A stretch of DNA of 64,000 nucleotides from JBGPOS01 sp041488155 (GTDB lineage Bacteria > Chloroflexota > Dehalococcoidia > Tepidiformales > Tepidiformaceae). This document shows positions 15,307-22,684 of the stretch, in pieces. Both the position numbers and the translations under genes were made by a program. Positions within the stretch are counted from its first letter, which is position 1. Each line of letters starts with the position of its first letter. The notes under the pieces were generated by a model. It was given only the letters and a program-made list of their open reading frames with translations, did no database searches and was not told the DNA's origin. The DNA lies in contig JBGPOS010000006.1 in assembly GCA_041488155.1 (NCBI GenBank), positions 12,511-76,510 of the forward strand, given 5' to 3'.

Positions 15307-17856
15307 ATGGTCCAGGCTCTCAACTTCGCGATAAAGGCCGTGAATTCTGCCAAGGCCGAGCTCGATTCGATGGCGGGGGATCTGAAGCACGTCGGATCTT
15401 CGGCTGAGACCTCAGGGGGGCACCTGAAGGGGGCGGGCGTATCCGTCGATAAGCTCGCCGACTCGGCCTCGAAGAGTCACGGGCCGCTTTCGGGGATGGG
15501 TTCGGCTCTGGGGTCGGTAGCGAAGATCGCGGGTGGGTTCATCGTCGCTGAGGGGTTCATGAAGCTGCCGGGTTTCTTCATGGATGCAGCGAAAGCTGCC
15601 GCGGAAGACGAGCAGTCGAGCGCCCGGCTGCAGGCAACGATTAAGAGCCTCGGTGGCGATTTCGACGCGCAGCTGACGGCCGTGAACGCTGCGATCGAGG
15701 CCGGGCAGAAACTCGGCTTCACGGATGACGAGACGCGGGACAGCTTCGACAAACTCGCGATCGCGTCGGGCTCGACTGCCGACGCGATCGACCGCAACAA
15801 GGTAGCAATGGACCTCGCCCGGGGCGCCAATATCGACCTCGGGACGGCCTCGAAGCTCTTGGGGAAGGTCACCGATGAGAACCTCCAAGTCCTGAAGAAG
15901 CTCGGGATCACCCTCCCGGACGTCGCCAATGAGGCGGACGTACTCGCGGGGGTTCAGAAGAAGTTCGCCGAGCAGAGCGACGCCTACGCGAAGTCCACGG
16001 CCGGTCAGTTTGCCATCCTCAAAGACAGGATGGGCGAGGCCAAGGAGACGATCGGCTACGCCCTGATCCCGGTAATGAAGGGGCTGGCCGACGTGCTCGC
16101 GGACCACGTCGTGCCGATGATCGAGGCGTTCGCGAAGATGTTCCAAGAGAAGGCGGTCCCAGCGATCAAAGACGTTGCGAAGTACGCTGGCGAGTTGCTC
16201 GCGCTCGGCTGGGACAAGATCCAACAGGCGTGGGAAGCCATAGGGCCGATACTCGAAAAGGCCGCGGGGTGGACGTGGAAGGAACTGAAGGATCTGGGCG
16301 GGATCGCGTGGAGCATGATGCGCGCAGCGTGGGAGACGATGGCGCCGATCCTCGAAAAGATAGCCACGCTCACCTTTGAAGGGCTCATGGCCGTCGGGAC
16401 CGCCACGTGGGACGCGATGGCAACGGCCTGGGGCAAGGTCAGTGATGTACTCGGGGATCTGCCGAACAAGATCGGAGACGCCTCGAAGGCGGCGGCCGAC
16501 GCAAGCAAAGACACGAACATGTGGGCGGACGCATGGGGCCATGTCCTCGACGTGCTGAAGTTCGTCAAGCCGGATCTGTCTGGCCTCGGCGAAGCCATAG
16601 GCATGGTTGGGTCAGCGACCGTCGATCTGTGGAATCAACTGGATTCTCTTAGGCGGAGTCTGGCGCCGCTCGATCCCCTGCTCAAACCGCTGGCCATCCT
16701 GATCGGGGCGACGCTCGTCGGAGCGGTGAAGATTCTCGGGCAGGTTCTCGTCGGAATCGTCACCGAGCAGATCATGAAAGTAGTGGGCGCCATTCAGACC
16801 TTTGCCTCTGGGGTCGAAGCGCTGCGGGTGACCATTGACACGCTGGTGCCAGCGCTCACGACGGCATGGGACAAGATCACCACGGCGGTCGTCATGGCGA
16901 AGGACGCGATCGGCATCGCGATCGACGCGATCGTGGACTTCTTCACGAAGATGCCGGGGCGGATCACCGATGCCCTCGGCGATCTCTCGGGGCTTCTCAT
17001 GGATGCGGGGTCTGCACTCATCGGCACCGCTACCGGTGCGACGGGCCTGTTTGGGGCGATCCAGACCGCCTTCTCGCTGGTCTGGACGTGGTTCAACAAG
17101 ATGGGCACCACGATCAAGGACTTCTTTGTGGACGCCGGAACGTGGCTCTTCAATGCCGGGGTAGCCATCATCCAGGGCATCTGGGATGGGCTGAAATCAA
17201 AGTTCGCCGAAATGTGGGGCTGGATCACCAACAAGCTCGATCCCCGAAATTGGGATTTCCCAGGGCTGTCTCCGTTCCTCCAGGCGTACCTGCACGTTGG
17301 GAGCTTGGCCGGGGAGGGACTCGGGGCCGGTATTGCTCTGGGCATCTCCAGCCAGGTCGGTCTCATCAACGACGCGGCGGCCGGTGCCATCGCCGCTGCC
17401 TTCGGCGCAGCTGCCATCGCCATCGGGGCCGGTATGAACGACGCCTTCCCCGGCGGCGCCATCGGCGGGGGTGTGAACTACCTCCCCGGCGTCACGGGTT
17501 ACGGCGGCACGCCCGGCGGGGGTGGCTCCACGGGCGAGTACGGCGGCCTCGACAAGGGCAACTGGACGATGCTCGATTCGATGTGGCAGGCGATGCAGGC
17601 CAACCCCGGCGTGGGCATCGGCTCGGCTTCCTGGGCCTTCCAGCAAGCTCCGGGGCATGGTGCCTACCTGACCAGCTCCAAGCACACGGGGACGCCCACG
17701 ACGGGCTGGGGAGCCGGTGGTGGCGCAGGGTGGGACTTCGGCGGCGGGGGTAGCCGCGGCGGTTACTCCATGCCGGGCACCATCGTCAACAACTACATCT
17801 ACCTCGACGGGCAGGAGATCGCCGCCAAGATCGTCACGAAGAAGAGTTTCGCGTGA
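15307..17856 (+). CDS. phage tail tape measure protein
   Basis: The product is 849 residues. The N-terminal region contains SKSHGPLSGMGSALGSV, typical of tape measure starts. Residues about 195-260 hold the conserved segment with AKSTAGQFAILKDRMGEAKE and the following IGYALIPVMKGLADVL, a hallmark of the family. Repeated hydrophobic/Trp-rich stretches (WDKIQQAWEAIGPILEK and similar) fill the middle, and a Gly-rich end follows. In siphophages this protein sets tail length and enters the host membrane. It is the clearest virion gene in the element, yet its usual partners (major tail, tail completion, baseplate) are not recognisable nearby. Confidence 0.88.
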   Translation: MVQALNFAIKAVNSAKAELDSMAGDLKHVGSSAETSGGHLKGAGVSVDKLADSASKSHGPLSGMGSALGSVAKIAGGFIVAEGFMKLPGFFMDAAKAAAEDEQSSARLQATIKSLGGDFDAQLTAVNAAIEAGQKLGFTDDETRDSFDKLAIASGSTADAIDRNKVAMDLARGANIDLGTASKLLGKVTDENLQVLKKLGITLPDVANEADVLAGVQKKFAEQSDAYAKSTAGQFAILKDRMGEAKETIGYALIPVMKGLADVLADHVVPMIEAFAKMFQEKAVPAIKDVAKYAGELLALGWDKIQQAWEAIGPILEKAAGWTWKELKDLGGIAWSMMRAAWETMAPILEKIATLTFEGLMAVGTATWDAMATAWGKVSDVLGDLPNKIGDASKAAADASKDTNMWADAWGHVLDVLKFVKPDLSGLGEAIGMVGSATVDLWNQLDSLRRSLAPLDPLLKPLAILIGATLVGAVKILGQVLVGIVTEQIMKVVGAIQTFASGVEALRVTIDTLVPALTTAWDKITTAVVMAKDAIGIAIDAIVDFFTKMPGRITDALGDLSGLLMDAGSALIGTATGATGLFGAIQTAFSLVWTWFNKMGTTIKDFFVDAGTWLFNAGVAIIQGIWDGLKSKFAEMWGWITNKLDPRNWDFPGLSPFLQAYLHVGSLAGEGLGAGIALGISSQVGLINDAAAGAIAAAFGAAAIAIGAGMNDAFPGGAIGGGVNYLPGVTGYGGTPGGGGSTGEYGGLDKGNWTMLDSMWQAMQANPGVGIGSASWAFQQAPGHGAYLTSSKHTGTPTTGWGAGGGAGWDFGGGGSRGGYSMPGTIVNNYIYLDGQEIAAKIVTKKSFA

Positions 17857-17984
17857 GCCGGCGCGCGGCGAAGGGACCCGCTGCTATCGCCCAGGGGCTC
17901 GTCGTCTTGGTGCTGGGCACCGGCCTCGCGGCGTGGCTGGGATGGTGTGCCCGCGTGTTCTGGTGGGCTGCTCAGGGCGGCTGA
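17853..17984 (+). CDS. 43-aa single-span membrane peptide
   Basis: GTG at 17853 overlaps the tape measure stop as GTGA. The product has a short basic N-terminus (SRRAAKGP) followed by one hydrophobic span (about residues 11-36, LVVLVLGTGLAAWLGW). Its size, topology and position after the tail gene would suit a holin-like or small virion membrane peptide, but neither is shown. Confidence 0.5.
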   Translation: MSRRAAKGPAAIAQGLVVLVLGTGLAAWLGWCARVFWWAAQGG

Positions 17985-17994
17985 GAGGCAACAC

Positions 17995-18312
17995 GTGCCA
18001 CTTGTTAGAGACGATGACGTTGTGCGAATCGAGCTGCGCAAACAGGGCGAGTGGGTCGAGGTCAAGCGCCGGCTGTCCTATCGCGACATCATCGAGCTGA
18101 TGTTTGGCGTCATGTCCGGGATGAAGGCGGATCGTTCCGTAGACGCGCGAAACGCCGTCAAGGCGGCTGAGTTCGCGACGTTGGATCTCGCGATCAAGGC
18201 GTGGAGTTTCCCCGAGCCCGTTACCCCGGAGAGCATCCGCACGCTCACCGCGGCCCGCCTCAATGCTCTGAAGGAGCGCCTCAACGAGCTCTCCTGGCCT
18301 GAGAGCCGCTGA
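17995..18312 (+). CDS. hypothetical protein, 105 aa
   Basis: The product is a soluble protein starting at GTG 17995 with GAGAGG upstream. It has alternating charged helices (LSYRDIIELMFGVMSG and LTAARLNALKERLNEL). No family recognised. It follows the small membrane peptide by 10 bases. Confidence 0.55.
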   Translation: MPLVRDDDVVRIELRKQGEWVEVKRRLSYRDIIELMFGVMSGMKADRSVDARNAVKAAEFATLDLAIKAWSFPEPVTPESIRTLTAARLNALKERLNELSWPESR

Positions 18313-18483
18313 CGGCGGGCTAAGTAGCCTGCCGTGCACCTGGCGCAGCCGTTCCGCTTGACGGCGGGTATACAGTGCTCCTGAAGGCGCGACCGCCCGG
18401 GGCATGAACCCCGAACGGCCGCTAAGCCCGGCGCTGGTATTGGCAGCGCGGACCTACCGGGATTCTACGCAAAGACTCTCCTC

Positions 18484-18520
18484 TAGGCCGCCCCGCGATC
18501 CAGCACCGCCGGGCGGCCTA
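18484..18520 (+). terminator. 10-bp-arm hairpin upstream of 18560 gene
   Basis: TAGGCCGCCC (18484-18493) and GGGCGGCCTA (18511-18520) are perfect inverted repeats around a 17-base loop. It sits in the 247-base space after the structural-like block and before a gene with its own ribosome-binding site. There is no U-tract, so it could be a terminator or an operator. Confidence 0.45.
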
Positions 18521-18559
18521 TCACTTTGCCCCAGGAGGGCACGGAGGAGATCCAAGCCC

Positions 18560-19057
18560 ATGGCAACTCTAACCGACGAACGTGCAGGCGCACCGGCTAC
18601 TGTAGAACGCGACGGGGAGAGCGTTGAGGCAGTCCGCAAGCCACCGAAGAAGCTCCGAACGATGGTCTTGGCTCTGGGAGTCGAGTCAAGGGACTGGAAG
18701 GTTGTCTATGCGGCGGTTTCCGCTCTGGCGAGTGGACTGGCGGCGCCCCACTTGATCCGGGACCGCTGTCTCGCGCCCGATTGGATGGGCCCCTTCGAAG
18801 TCGACGAGCTGGACGCCCAGGTCATTGAGTCGATCGCAGTCATCGCCGAGGGCCACGACCAGGGCTGCAGCGAGCTCGACGAGCCAACCTATCGCAAGGA
18901 CCGCGCCATCCGGGATCACGCCCGCGAGGCAGCCGCCCGCATCACGGCGGCCTGGGAGATGGAGAAGATCGGCCTGAGCGCTGTACGGAAGGCCCGGGAC
19001 AAGGCCCGCCTAGACGAGATGTACGCAGTTCTCGGCCGCTTCCGGACGTCGTCGTGA
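18560..19057 (+). CDS. hypothetical protein, 165 aa
   Basis: The ATG at 18560 is preceded by GGAGGAGAT, a good ribosome-binding site. The longer frame from 18404 lacks support. The product is helical and charged, with KARDKARLDEMYAVLGRF at the end. It overlaps the next gene by four bases. No family recognised. Confidence 0.6.
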   Translation: MATLTDERAGAPATVERDGESVEAVRKPPKKLRTMVLALGVESRDWKVVYAAVSALASGLAAPHLIRDRCLAPDWMGPFEVDELDAQVIESIAVIAEGHDQGCSELDEPTYRKDRAIRDHAREAAARITAAWEMEKIGLSAVRKARDKARLDEMYAVLGRFRTSS

Positions 19058-19371
19058 CCGCCATACGGACGAACATCACGTTCTGGTTCGACGAAGCGGC
19101 CGTATCGGAAGCGGCCATCAAAGATCGTCTAGATGAGCTACTCGTAGAGCACTTCGGGGACTGCCAGGACTGGCATACCCGATGGTATACCGACCTTGCC
19201 GACTCTCCGCTCTTCGGGGCGGGGAAGAGACGATCGCAGCCAGGGGATAAGGTGTTCCTCATCTCCGTGAAAGCGCAGTCCGCCGAAGCGATCCTGATTG
19301 CGGGCGGGACCATCATCGCCGGGCCGACGCTCTTCCCCGACGACCCGAAGCCCGCGGAGCTGCCACGATGA
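19054..19371 (+). CDS. hypothetical protein, 105 aa
   Basis: The product is a small soluble protein with an N-terminal beta-strand-like start (TNITFWFDEAAV) and a stretch DRLDELLVEHFGDCQDWHTR. The start is GTG 19054, overlapping the upstream stop. It shares its last bases with the start of the next miniature gene. Function unknown. Confidence 0.55.
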   Translation: MTAIRTNITFWFDEAAVSEAAIKDRLDELLVEHFGDCQDWHTRWYTDLADSPLFGAGKRRSQPGDKVFLISVKAQSAEAILIAGGTIIAGPTLFPDDPKPAELPR

Positions 19372-19484
19372 CGAAAGCGAAGGGTGCGCCTCCGGTGGCG
19401 GTAGAATCGCCCTACGTCGCGCAGCTCATCGAGTGGCTGGCGAAGATGACGCGACGGAAGTGGGAACAGGAGGGGAAGACGTGA
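19368..19484 (+). CDS. 38-aa peptide
   Basis: ATG at 19368 overlaps the previous stop (ATGA), and the stop overlaps the next GTG. The peptide has an amphipathic core (VAQLIEWLAKMTRRKW). Overlaps on both sides are the only support for it being a gene. Confidence 0.45.
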   Translation: MTKAKGAPPVAVESPYVAQLIEWLAKMTRRKWEQEGKT

Positions 19485-19636
19485 ACCCGCCCAGGCGTCC
19501 CGAGAAGCCCGAAGGACCGGCGCAGCGATATCCGGAGCTGCAGCGCTGGACCATCGAGGTTTGGCGCGAGCACCTGCTACGGGAGCAAGCGAAACAGGCC
19601 GGGCGAGAGCCCGAGCAAGGGCCGTCCCGGGACTAA
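19481..19636 (+). CDS. 51-aa charged peptide
   Basis: The start is GTG 19481 within the stop of the previous small gene. The product is Pro/Arg/Glu-rich with LQRWTIEVWREHLLREQ. It is the last plus-strand gene before a terminator-like hairpin. No family recognised. Confidence 0.45.
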   Translation: MNPPRRPEKPEGPAQRYPELQRWTIEVWREHLLREQAKQAGREPEQGPSRD

Positions 19637-19640
19637 GAGA

Positions 19641-19671
19641 AAGAGGGCAGACTGGTGGAATCCGCCCTCTT
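19641..19671 (+). terminator. terminator-like hairpin
   Basis: AAGAGGGC (19641-19648) and GCCCTCTT (19664-19671) form a perfect 8-bp stem with a 15-base loop, five bases after the last plus-strand stop. It probably ends the element's main operon. The T content after it is modest. Confidence 0.6.
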
Positions 19672-19750
19672 AGTGTCCGCTCGACTACTTCTATCCTCGG
19701 CCGCCCGTCCCGCCGGAATAGCAGAAATCTCATGCAGGGAACGCGGATCA

Positions 19751-19808
19751 GGGGGACTGCGCCCGGCAGTGCGGAGCGGATCGCGCGTTCCGGGCGGACC
19801 AGTCCCCC
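19751..19808. other. large imperfect palindrome in non-coding DNA
   Basis: The outer arms GGGGGACTG (19751-19759) and CAGTCCCCC (19800-19808) continue inward as CGCCCGG (19760-19766) and CCGGGCG (19790-19796), with a 3-base bulge (GAC). This gives a 16-bp stem over a 23-base loop. It lies in the 270-base stretch (19637-19905) between convergent genes, where I see no convincing coding sequence. It might be a structured RNA, a single-strand origin or a packaging or transfer site. Confidence 0.5.
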
Positions 19809-19905
19809 GCCGTCGATAGTACGCCAGGGCACTTCCGGGGAAATGAGCGAAGGGGGGCGCAGTGTGGAGCGGACACGCCCGCAGCCGCCCCTTCGCACCC
19901 TCAGC

Positions 19906-20298
19906 TTACACCCGTTGGTTACACGCGGTCGGGCGCAGCTCGAGAAGTAGGTCACGCTCGCGAAGCGCGTCGTTCAGATCGCGGACGCTGACGTAGTGTG
20001 TCGGTTGCTGGCGAGTGATGCAGGCATTGTCGCCGTTGACGTGCGCAAGCAGCCGGGCGCGAATGTCGCCCCGGCCGATGTAGATCCAGCGACCCTCCCG
20101 GAGCAACCCGTACACCCCGACGGTCCCGGGCACGATGCCCTCGATCGCTTCGCGTGTGAAGGGCCGAGGGGTCTGCGGAGGAAACGGCACGTAGTCCACC
20201 TGACCGAGGGCGCGCGGCGCATCTTCGAACGCGAATAGAGCCGCTGTCAATTCGGGTGTGGCGGACCTCGGGCAACCATATGAAAGATTGGACGCCAT
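19906..20298 (-). CDS. GIY-YIG nuclease-like protein
   Basis: The product is about 130 residues from ATG at 20298. The C-terminal half shows the GIY-YIG fold: GTVGVYGLL and WIYIGRGDIRARLLAHVNG, with the arginine of RARL at the catalytic position. The second motif reads YIGRG, so the central YIG triad is present and the first triad is GVY. A following NGDNACI and late Glu (LLLEL) fit a small endonuclease. It is on the opposite strand to the rest of the element, near attR, as cargo genes often are. An upstream extension of the frame to 20652 is unlikely to be coding. Confidence 0.7.
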   Translation of the reverse strand: MASNLSYGCPRSATPELTAALFAFEDAPRALGQVDYVPFPPQTPRPFTREAIEGIVPGTVGVYGLLREGRWIYIGRGDIRARLLAHVNGDNACITRQQPTHYVSVRDLNDALRERDLLLELRPTACNQRV

Positions 20299-20354
20299 AA
20301 GGCCGCCCCGGGAGTCTCTTATTAAAGCCCGAGGAGAGTCCGGGGCCGACGCGG

Positions 20355-20519
20355 CTACGCCAGCTCGGCCATGATCGCGGCCTTCGCCTGGCGCACCCGG
20401 TGGAGCAACTGGTCGACCTTCGTCCGCCTCTCGGCCGGGAGGTCGCGTGCGATCTCCTGAGCGGCCTCTACGAGCGACTGGAGGGCGTCGGCGGTGTGGA
20501 TCCCGAGTGTGCGGTCCAT
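20355..20519 (-). CDS. 54-aa helical peptide near attR
   Basis: From ATG at 20519 the frame encodes a helical peptide (ALQSLVEAAQEIARDLPAE, then RRTKVDQLLHRVRQAKA). It lies upstream of the GIY-YIG gene on the same strand, 56 bases away, and could be co-transcribed. A longer frame upstream has poorer composition. Function unknown. Confidence 0.4.
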   Translation of the reverse strand: MDRTLGIHTADALQSLVEAAQEIARDLPAERRTKVDQLLHRVRQAKAAIMAELA

Positions 20520-20572
20520 GGCGTCGAGGATGCCCCAGGGAGGCGGGGAGAGCGAAGGGGCGGATGTCACAG

Positions 20573-20594
20573 GTAGCAACGCAAGTAGCAACGC
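20573..20594. repeat. tandem 10-bp repeat next to attR
   Basis: GTAGCAACGC occurs at 20573-20582 and 20585-20594, a 12-base period. Tandem short repeats at this place, 110 bases inside attR, are typical of recombinase or excisionase binding sites. No copy was seen next to attL. Confidence 0.45.
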
Positions 20595-20615
20595 GCGTGG
20601 ACGGCACATTGAGCG

Positions 20616-20694
20616 AGAGCACAAAACTCCCTTGCCGCTTGCATACATTCAAGGGTGCTGCGCAGATTCAAAACGGTTGAAAAGCCGCTTGCAT
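20616..20694. repeat. candidate recombinase arm-type sites, right side
   Basis: AGAGCACAAAACTCC (20616-20630) and two copies of CCGCTTGCAT (20635-20644 and 20685-20694) match the sites beside attL. The order differs on the two sides. With the tandem repeat before them, they mark a probable P' arm of the attachment site. Confidence 0.55.
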
Positions 20695-20702
20695 GGGGCT
20701 TT

Positions 20703-20752
20703 TTGAATGGGGTTCAAGAGGTCCCGCGTTCGAATCGCGGCGCCCCGACCAA
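20703..20752 (+). repeat. attR: 50-bp copy of the tRNA-Pro 3' end
   Basis: Identical to 5588-5637. Upstream of 20703 the sequence no longer matches the tRNA, so this is a partial tRNA copy and not a functional gene. It ends the element. Confidence 0.95.
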
Positions 20753-20866
20753 CTTTCCTGCGAGCGAACTTCGAACGTCGCACCTGTCACTCGGTCGATG
20801 AAGCGCTGCCCAAGGGCACTTCTGCGGCCACTACCTCCGTTTGGACTAGTCGATCCGTTTAGTCAT

Positions 20867-20891
20867 TTCGGACGATTCGAAATCGTCCGAA
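20867..20891. promoter_or_regulatory. 25-bp palindrome upstream of the kinase gene
   Basis: TTCGGACGATT and AATCGTCCGAA are perfect 11-bp arms around CGA. It is 70 bases upstream of the histidine-kinase-like gene and 115 bases outside attR. With a 3-base centre it reads better as a dimer-binding operator than as a terminator, though a hairpin is also possible. Confidence 0.5.
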
Positions 20892-20961
20892 TGGCGAATA
20901 TCGGAATCGGTGGGTGGACCAATAGGATACCGAAGAAGCAATTCGGTTACAGGCGGGTTGA

Positions 20962-21594
20962 GTGCCAGTGGACCAGGTGGCCGCGGACCCCATTACACTC
21001 GTGTACCACGAGTTGAGAGCCCCGCTTGGCCTCATGGCGACGGCTGCGCGCTCAGGCGCCGAAGACTGCAGCGACGAAGCCCTGCGTGACCGGTTCGAAA
21101 CGATAGTCAGGGTCGCTGAACGAATGCTCCGTACGGCGAGCCGGGTGATGGAGATAGCAAACGTAAAGCGCTGCGCCGAGCGCGAGGAGTTCGTGCCGGC
21201 CGAGGTCGTGCGAAATGTGGTAAGCGACCTCCAGGGCGTTGGGATGGAAATTTGCCTTGAGCTGGGTGGCCCTGAGGTCACGCGGGCTATCGTCGCGGTT
21301 CCAGGGCACCTCGAGGCGCTCATCGCCTCGTTGCTGATGAATGCTTCCGACCACGCTGAGCGGGGCACGGCCATCGTAGTCCAGGTGGCCGCCGCCGAAT
21401 CGCTTTTCGCAGTGGAAATCCGGAACGCGATAGGAGCGGAGACCCGGCATCGTGGTTTGGGACTGGGCCGTTATATCTGCAGCCAGCTCACCGAATTGGC
21501 GGGAGCGACCCTCGATTGGCGCAGCGATGGGAGTACCTTCACCAGCGTCGTCAGGCTTCCACTCCACACTCCGGCATACGTAAGCGCCAGCTAG
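20962..21594 (+). CDS. small sensorless histidine kinase-like protein
   Basis: The product is 210 residues. It begins almost directly with the H box (VYHELRAPLGLM, His16), followed by a dimerisation helix, an N box (LIASLLMNASDHAE) and a glycine-rich GLGLGRYI. The usual G1 box (D-x-G-x-G) is missing: the stretch between the strand VEIRNAIG and the glycine loop is shortened. There is no sensor, PAS or membrane segment, so it is cytoplasmic and must take its input from a partner. Autophosphorylation ability is uncertain. The likely partners are the regulators downstream. Confidence 0.75.
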   Translation: MPVDQVAADPITLVYHELRAPLGLMATAARSGAEDCSDEALRDRFETIVRVAERMLRTASRVMEIANVKRCAEREEFVPAEVVRNVVSDLQGVGMEICLELGGPEVTRAIVAVPGHLEALIASLLMNASDHAERGTAIVVQVAAAESLFAVEIRNAIGAETRHRGLGLGRYICSQLTELAGATLDWRSDGSTFTSVVRLPLHTPAYVSAS

Positions 21595-21638
21595 TTACGA
21601 CCGCACCGGAAGACAAGACCCAAACGAACAACTGCGAG

Positions 21639-22409
21639 TTAACCCCGGAGGACGTACCCGTATCCGCGAACTGCCCCGAGGATTCCTGAGTCTCCGCCCA
21701 CAGCCTCTACTTTCCGGCGGATCCGCAGGATCACCGTCTTCAAGTAGCCCCTTGTGGCCGTCGTGCCGGGCCGGGTAAGACGTGCTTCGAGGGCTTCGGA
21801 GGAAACGGGCGAACCCAGCGACTCGACAAGGGCAAGCAGGACGTCACGCTCCGTCCCCGAGAGCGCGACCGATCGACTGTCACAGGAGAGTTCGGGCGGG
21901 GCAAGCATGAAGTCGAGGTCGTGGAAAACGCGGACCGATTCCGTCCGTCCGTCCTGCAACGCACGATCCTTAAGGCGGCGAGCAAATTGCGCCACGGGCC
22001 GGATAGCCGCAGCCAGGGAAGGGCTTGTGTCGTCGTCCGTGACGCAGGCCTGGGCGCCAGCCCTCAGGTAGGAATCGATGCACGCCTGGTTCGGCGTGAC
22101 GGCGATCAATGCGGCTGAGACTCGACTGGCCAACTGGGAGACGAAGCGCAGGTGAGCTTCTTCGTCGTCGCCTACTACGATGACGAGGTCGGAGTGCACC
22201 CGGCCGCTAGTCCAATTCGCCGCTCGAGCTTCGCCTACGGCTTCGGCGACAAAGATCCCCAGGTCCGCCAGAACGGGCAGAAGCTGCCCCCTGAGCGAAG
22301 GCCGGAGATACACGACAAGCGCAGTGAGCCCGGGGACATCGTCAAAGAGTGCCGTGTTTCCCTCAACTCTCGGATGCAGCATTGCAGGCATCCCTCCCAG
22401 AGGTGGCAT
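21639..22409 (-). CDS. OmpR-type regulator with degenerate receiver
   Basis: From ATG at 22409 the product is 256 residues. The N-terminal half has receiver-like strands (ALVVYLRPS, DLVIVVGDDEE, ALIAVTPN) but lacks the acidic pair of strand 1 and the phosphoacceptor Asp at the end of strand 3. The C-terminal half is an OmpR winged helix (LSGTERDVLLALVES to VRGYGYVLRG). It is convergent with the kinase gene and divergent from the LuxR-type gene. Phosphorylation-independent DNA binding is likely. Confidence 0.75.
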   Translation of the reverse strand: MPPLGGMPAMLHPRVEGNTALFDDVPGLTALVVYLRPSLRGQLLPVLADLGIFVAEAVGEARAANWTSGRVHSDLVIVVGDDEEAHLRFVSQLASRVSAALIAVTPNQACIDSYLRAGAQACVTDDDTSPSLAAAIRPVAQFARRLKDRALQDGRTESVRVFHDLDFMLAPPELSCDSRSVALSGTERDVLLALVESLGSPVSSEALEARLTRPGTTATRGYLKTVILRIRRKVEAVGGDSGILGAVRGYGYVLRG

Positions 22410-22471
22410 CTTCACACCGCCTTGTTGAGTGGGTGTCGCCCCGTTGTGGTGTTTGTTTCTCGTAAGAGTGT

Positions 22472-22508
22472 GGCGGAACGCCGTAGGTGACAGGGAGTGT
22501 GTTCCGCC
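22472..22508. promoter_or_regulatory. inverted repeat GGCGGAAC-N21-GTTCCGCC
   Basis: The arms at 22472-22479 and 22501-22508 are perfect 8-mers in the 275-base space between two divergent regulator genes. The 11-mer GTGGCGGAACG at 22470-22480 also occurs inverted at 28274-28284 near another regulator gene. It may be a shared operator. Confidence 0.4.
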
Positions 22509-22684
22509 GCGCCGGGAGCCGATCACGGCGCCTGGCGCCCCGCGCTGGTTCTGGGTGTAAACGGCCTATGGATTGGGCCGGATCGCGCCGATAGATGAAG
22601 TACCAGCCAACGTATCCCGGAGTTGGGCGGCGCGTTTTCGGGCTGAAGGACCCGCCGCGTCGAAAGCAGGGGAAGGACACAGCG

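Noticed and set aside
19561..19950. 129-codon plus frame across the element's non-coding gap
   Set aside because: It runs through the terminator-like hairpin and the large palindrome and into the antisense of the GIY-YIG gene.
20693..20752. Second tRNA-Pro gene
   Set aside because: Only the 3' part from the anticodon stem is present; the D arm and acceptor 5' strand are missing, so it is the attR copy.
22152..22490. 112-codon plus frame opposite the degenerate OmpR-type gene
   Set aside because: Antisense to a gene with a clear winged helix; no motif of its own.
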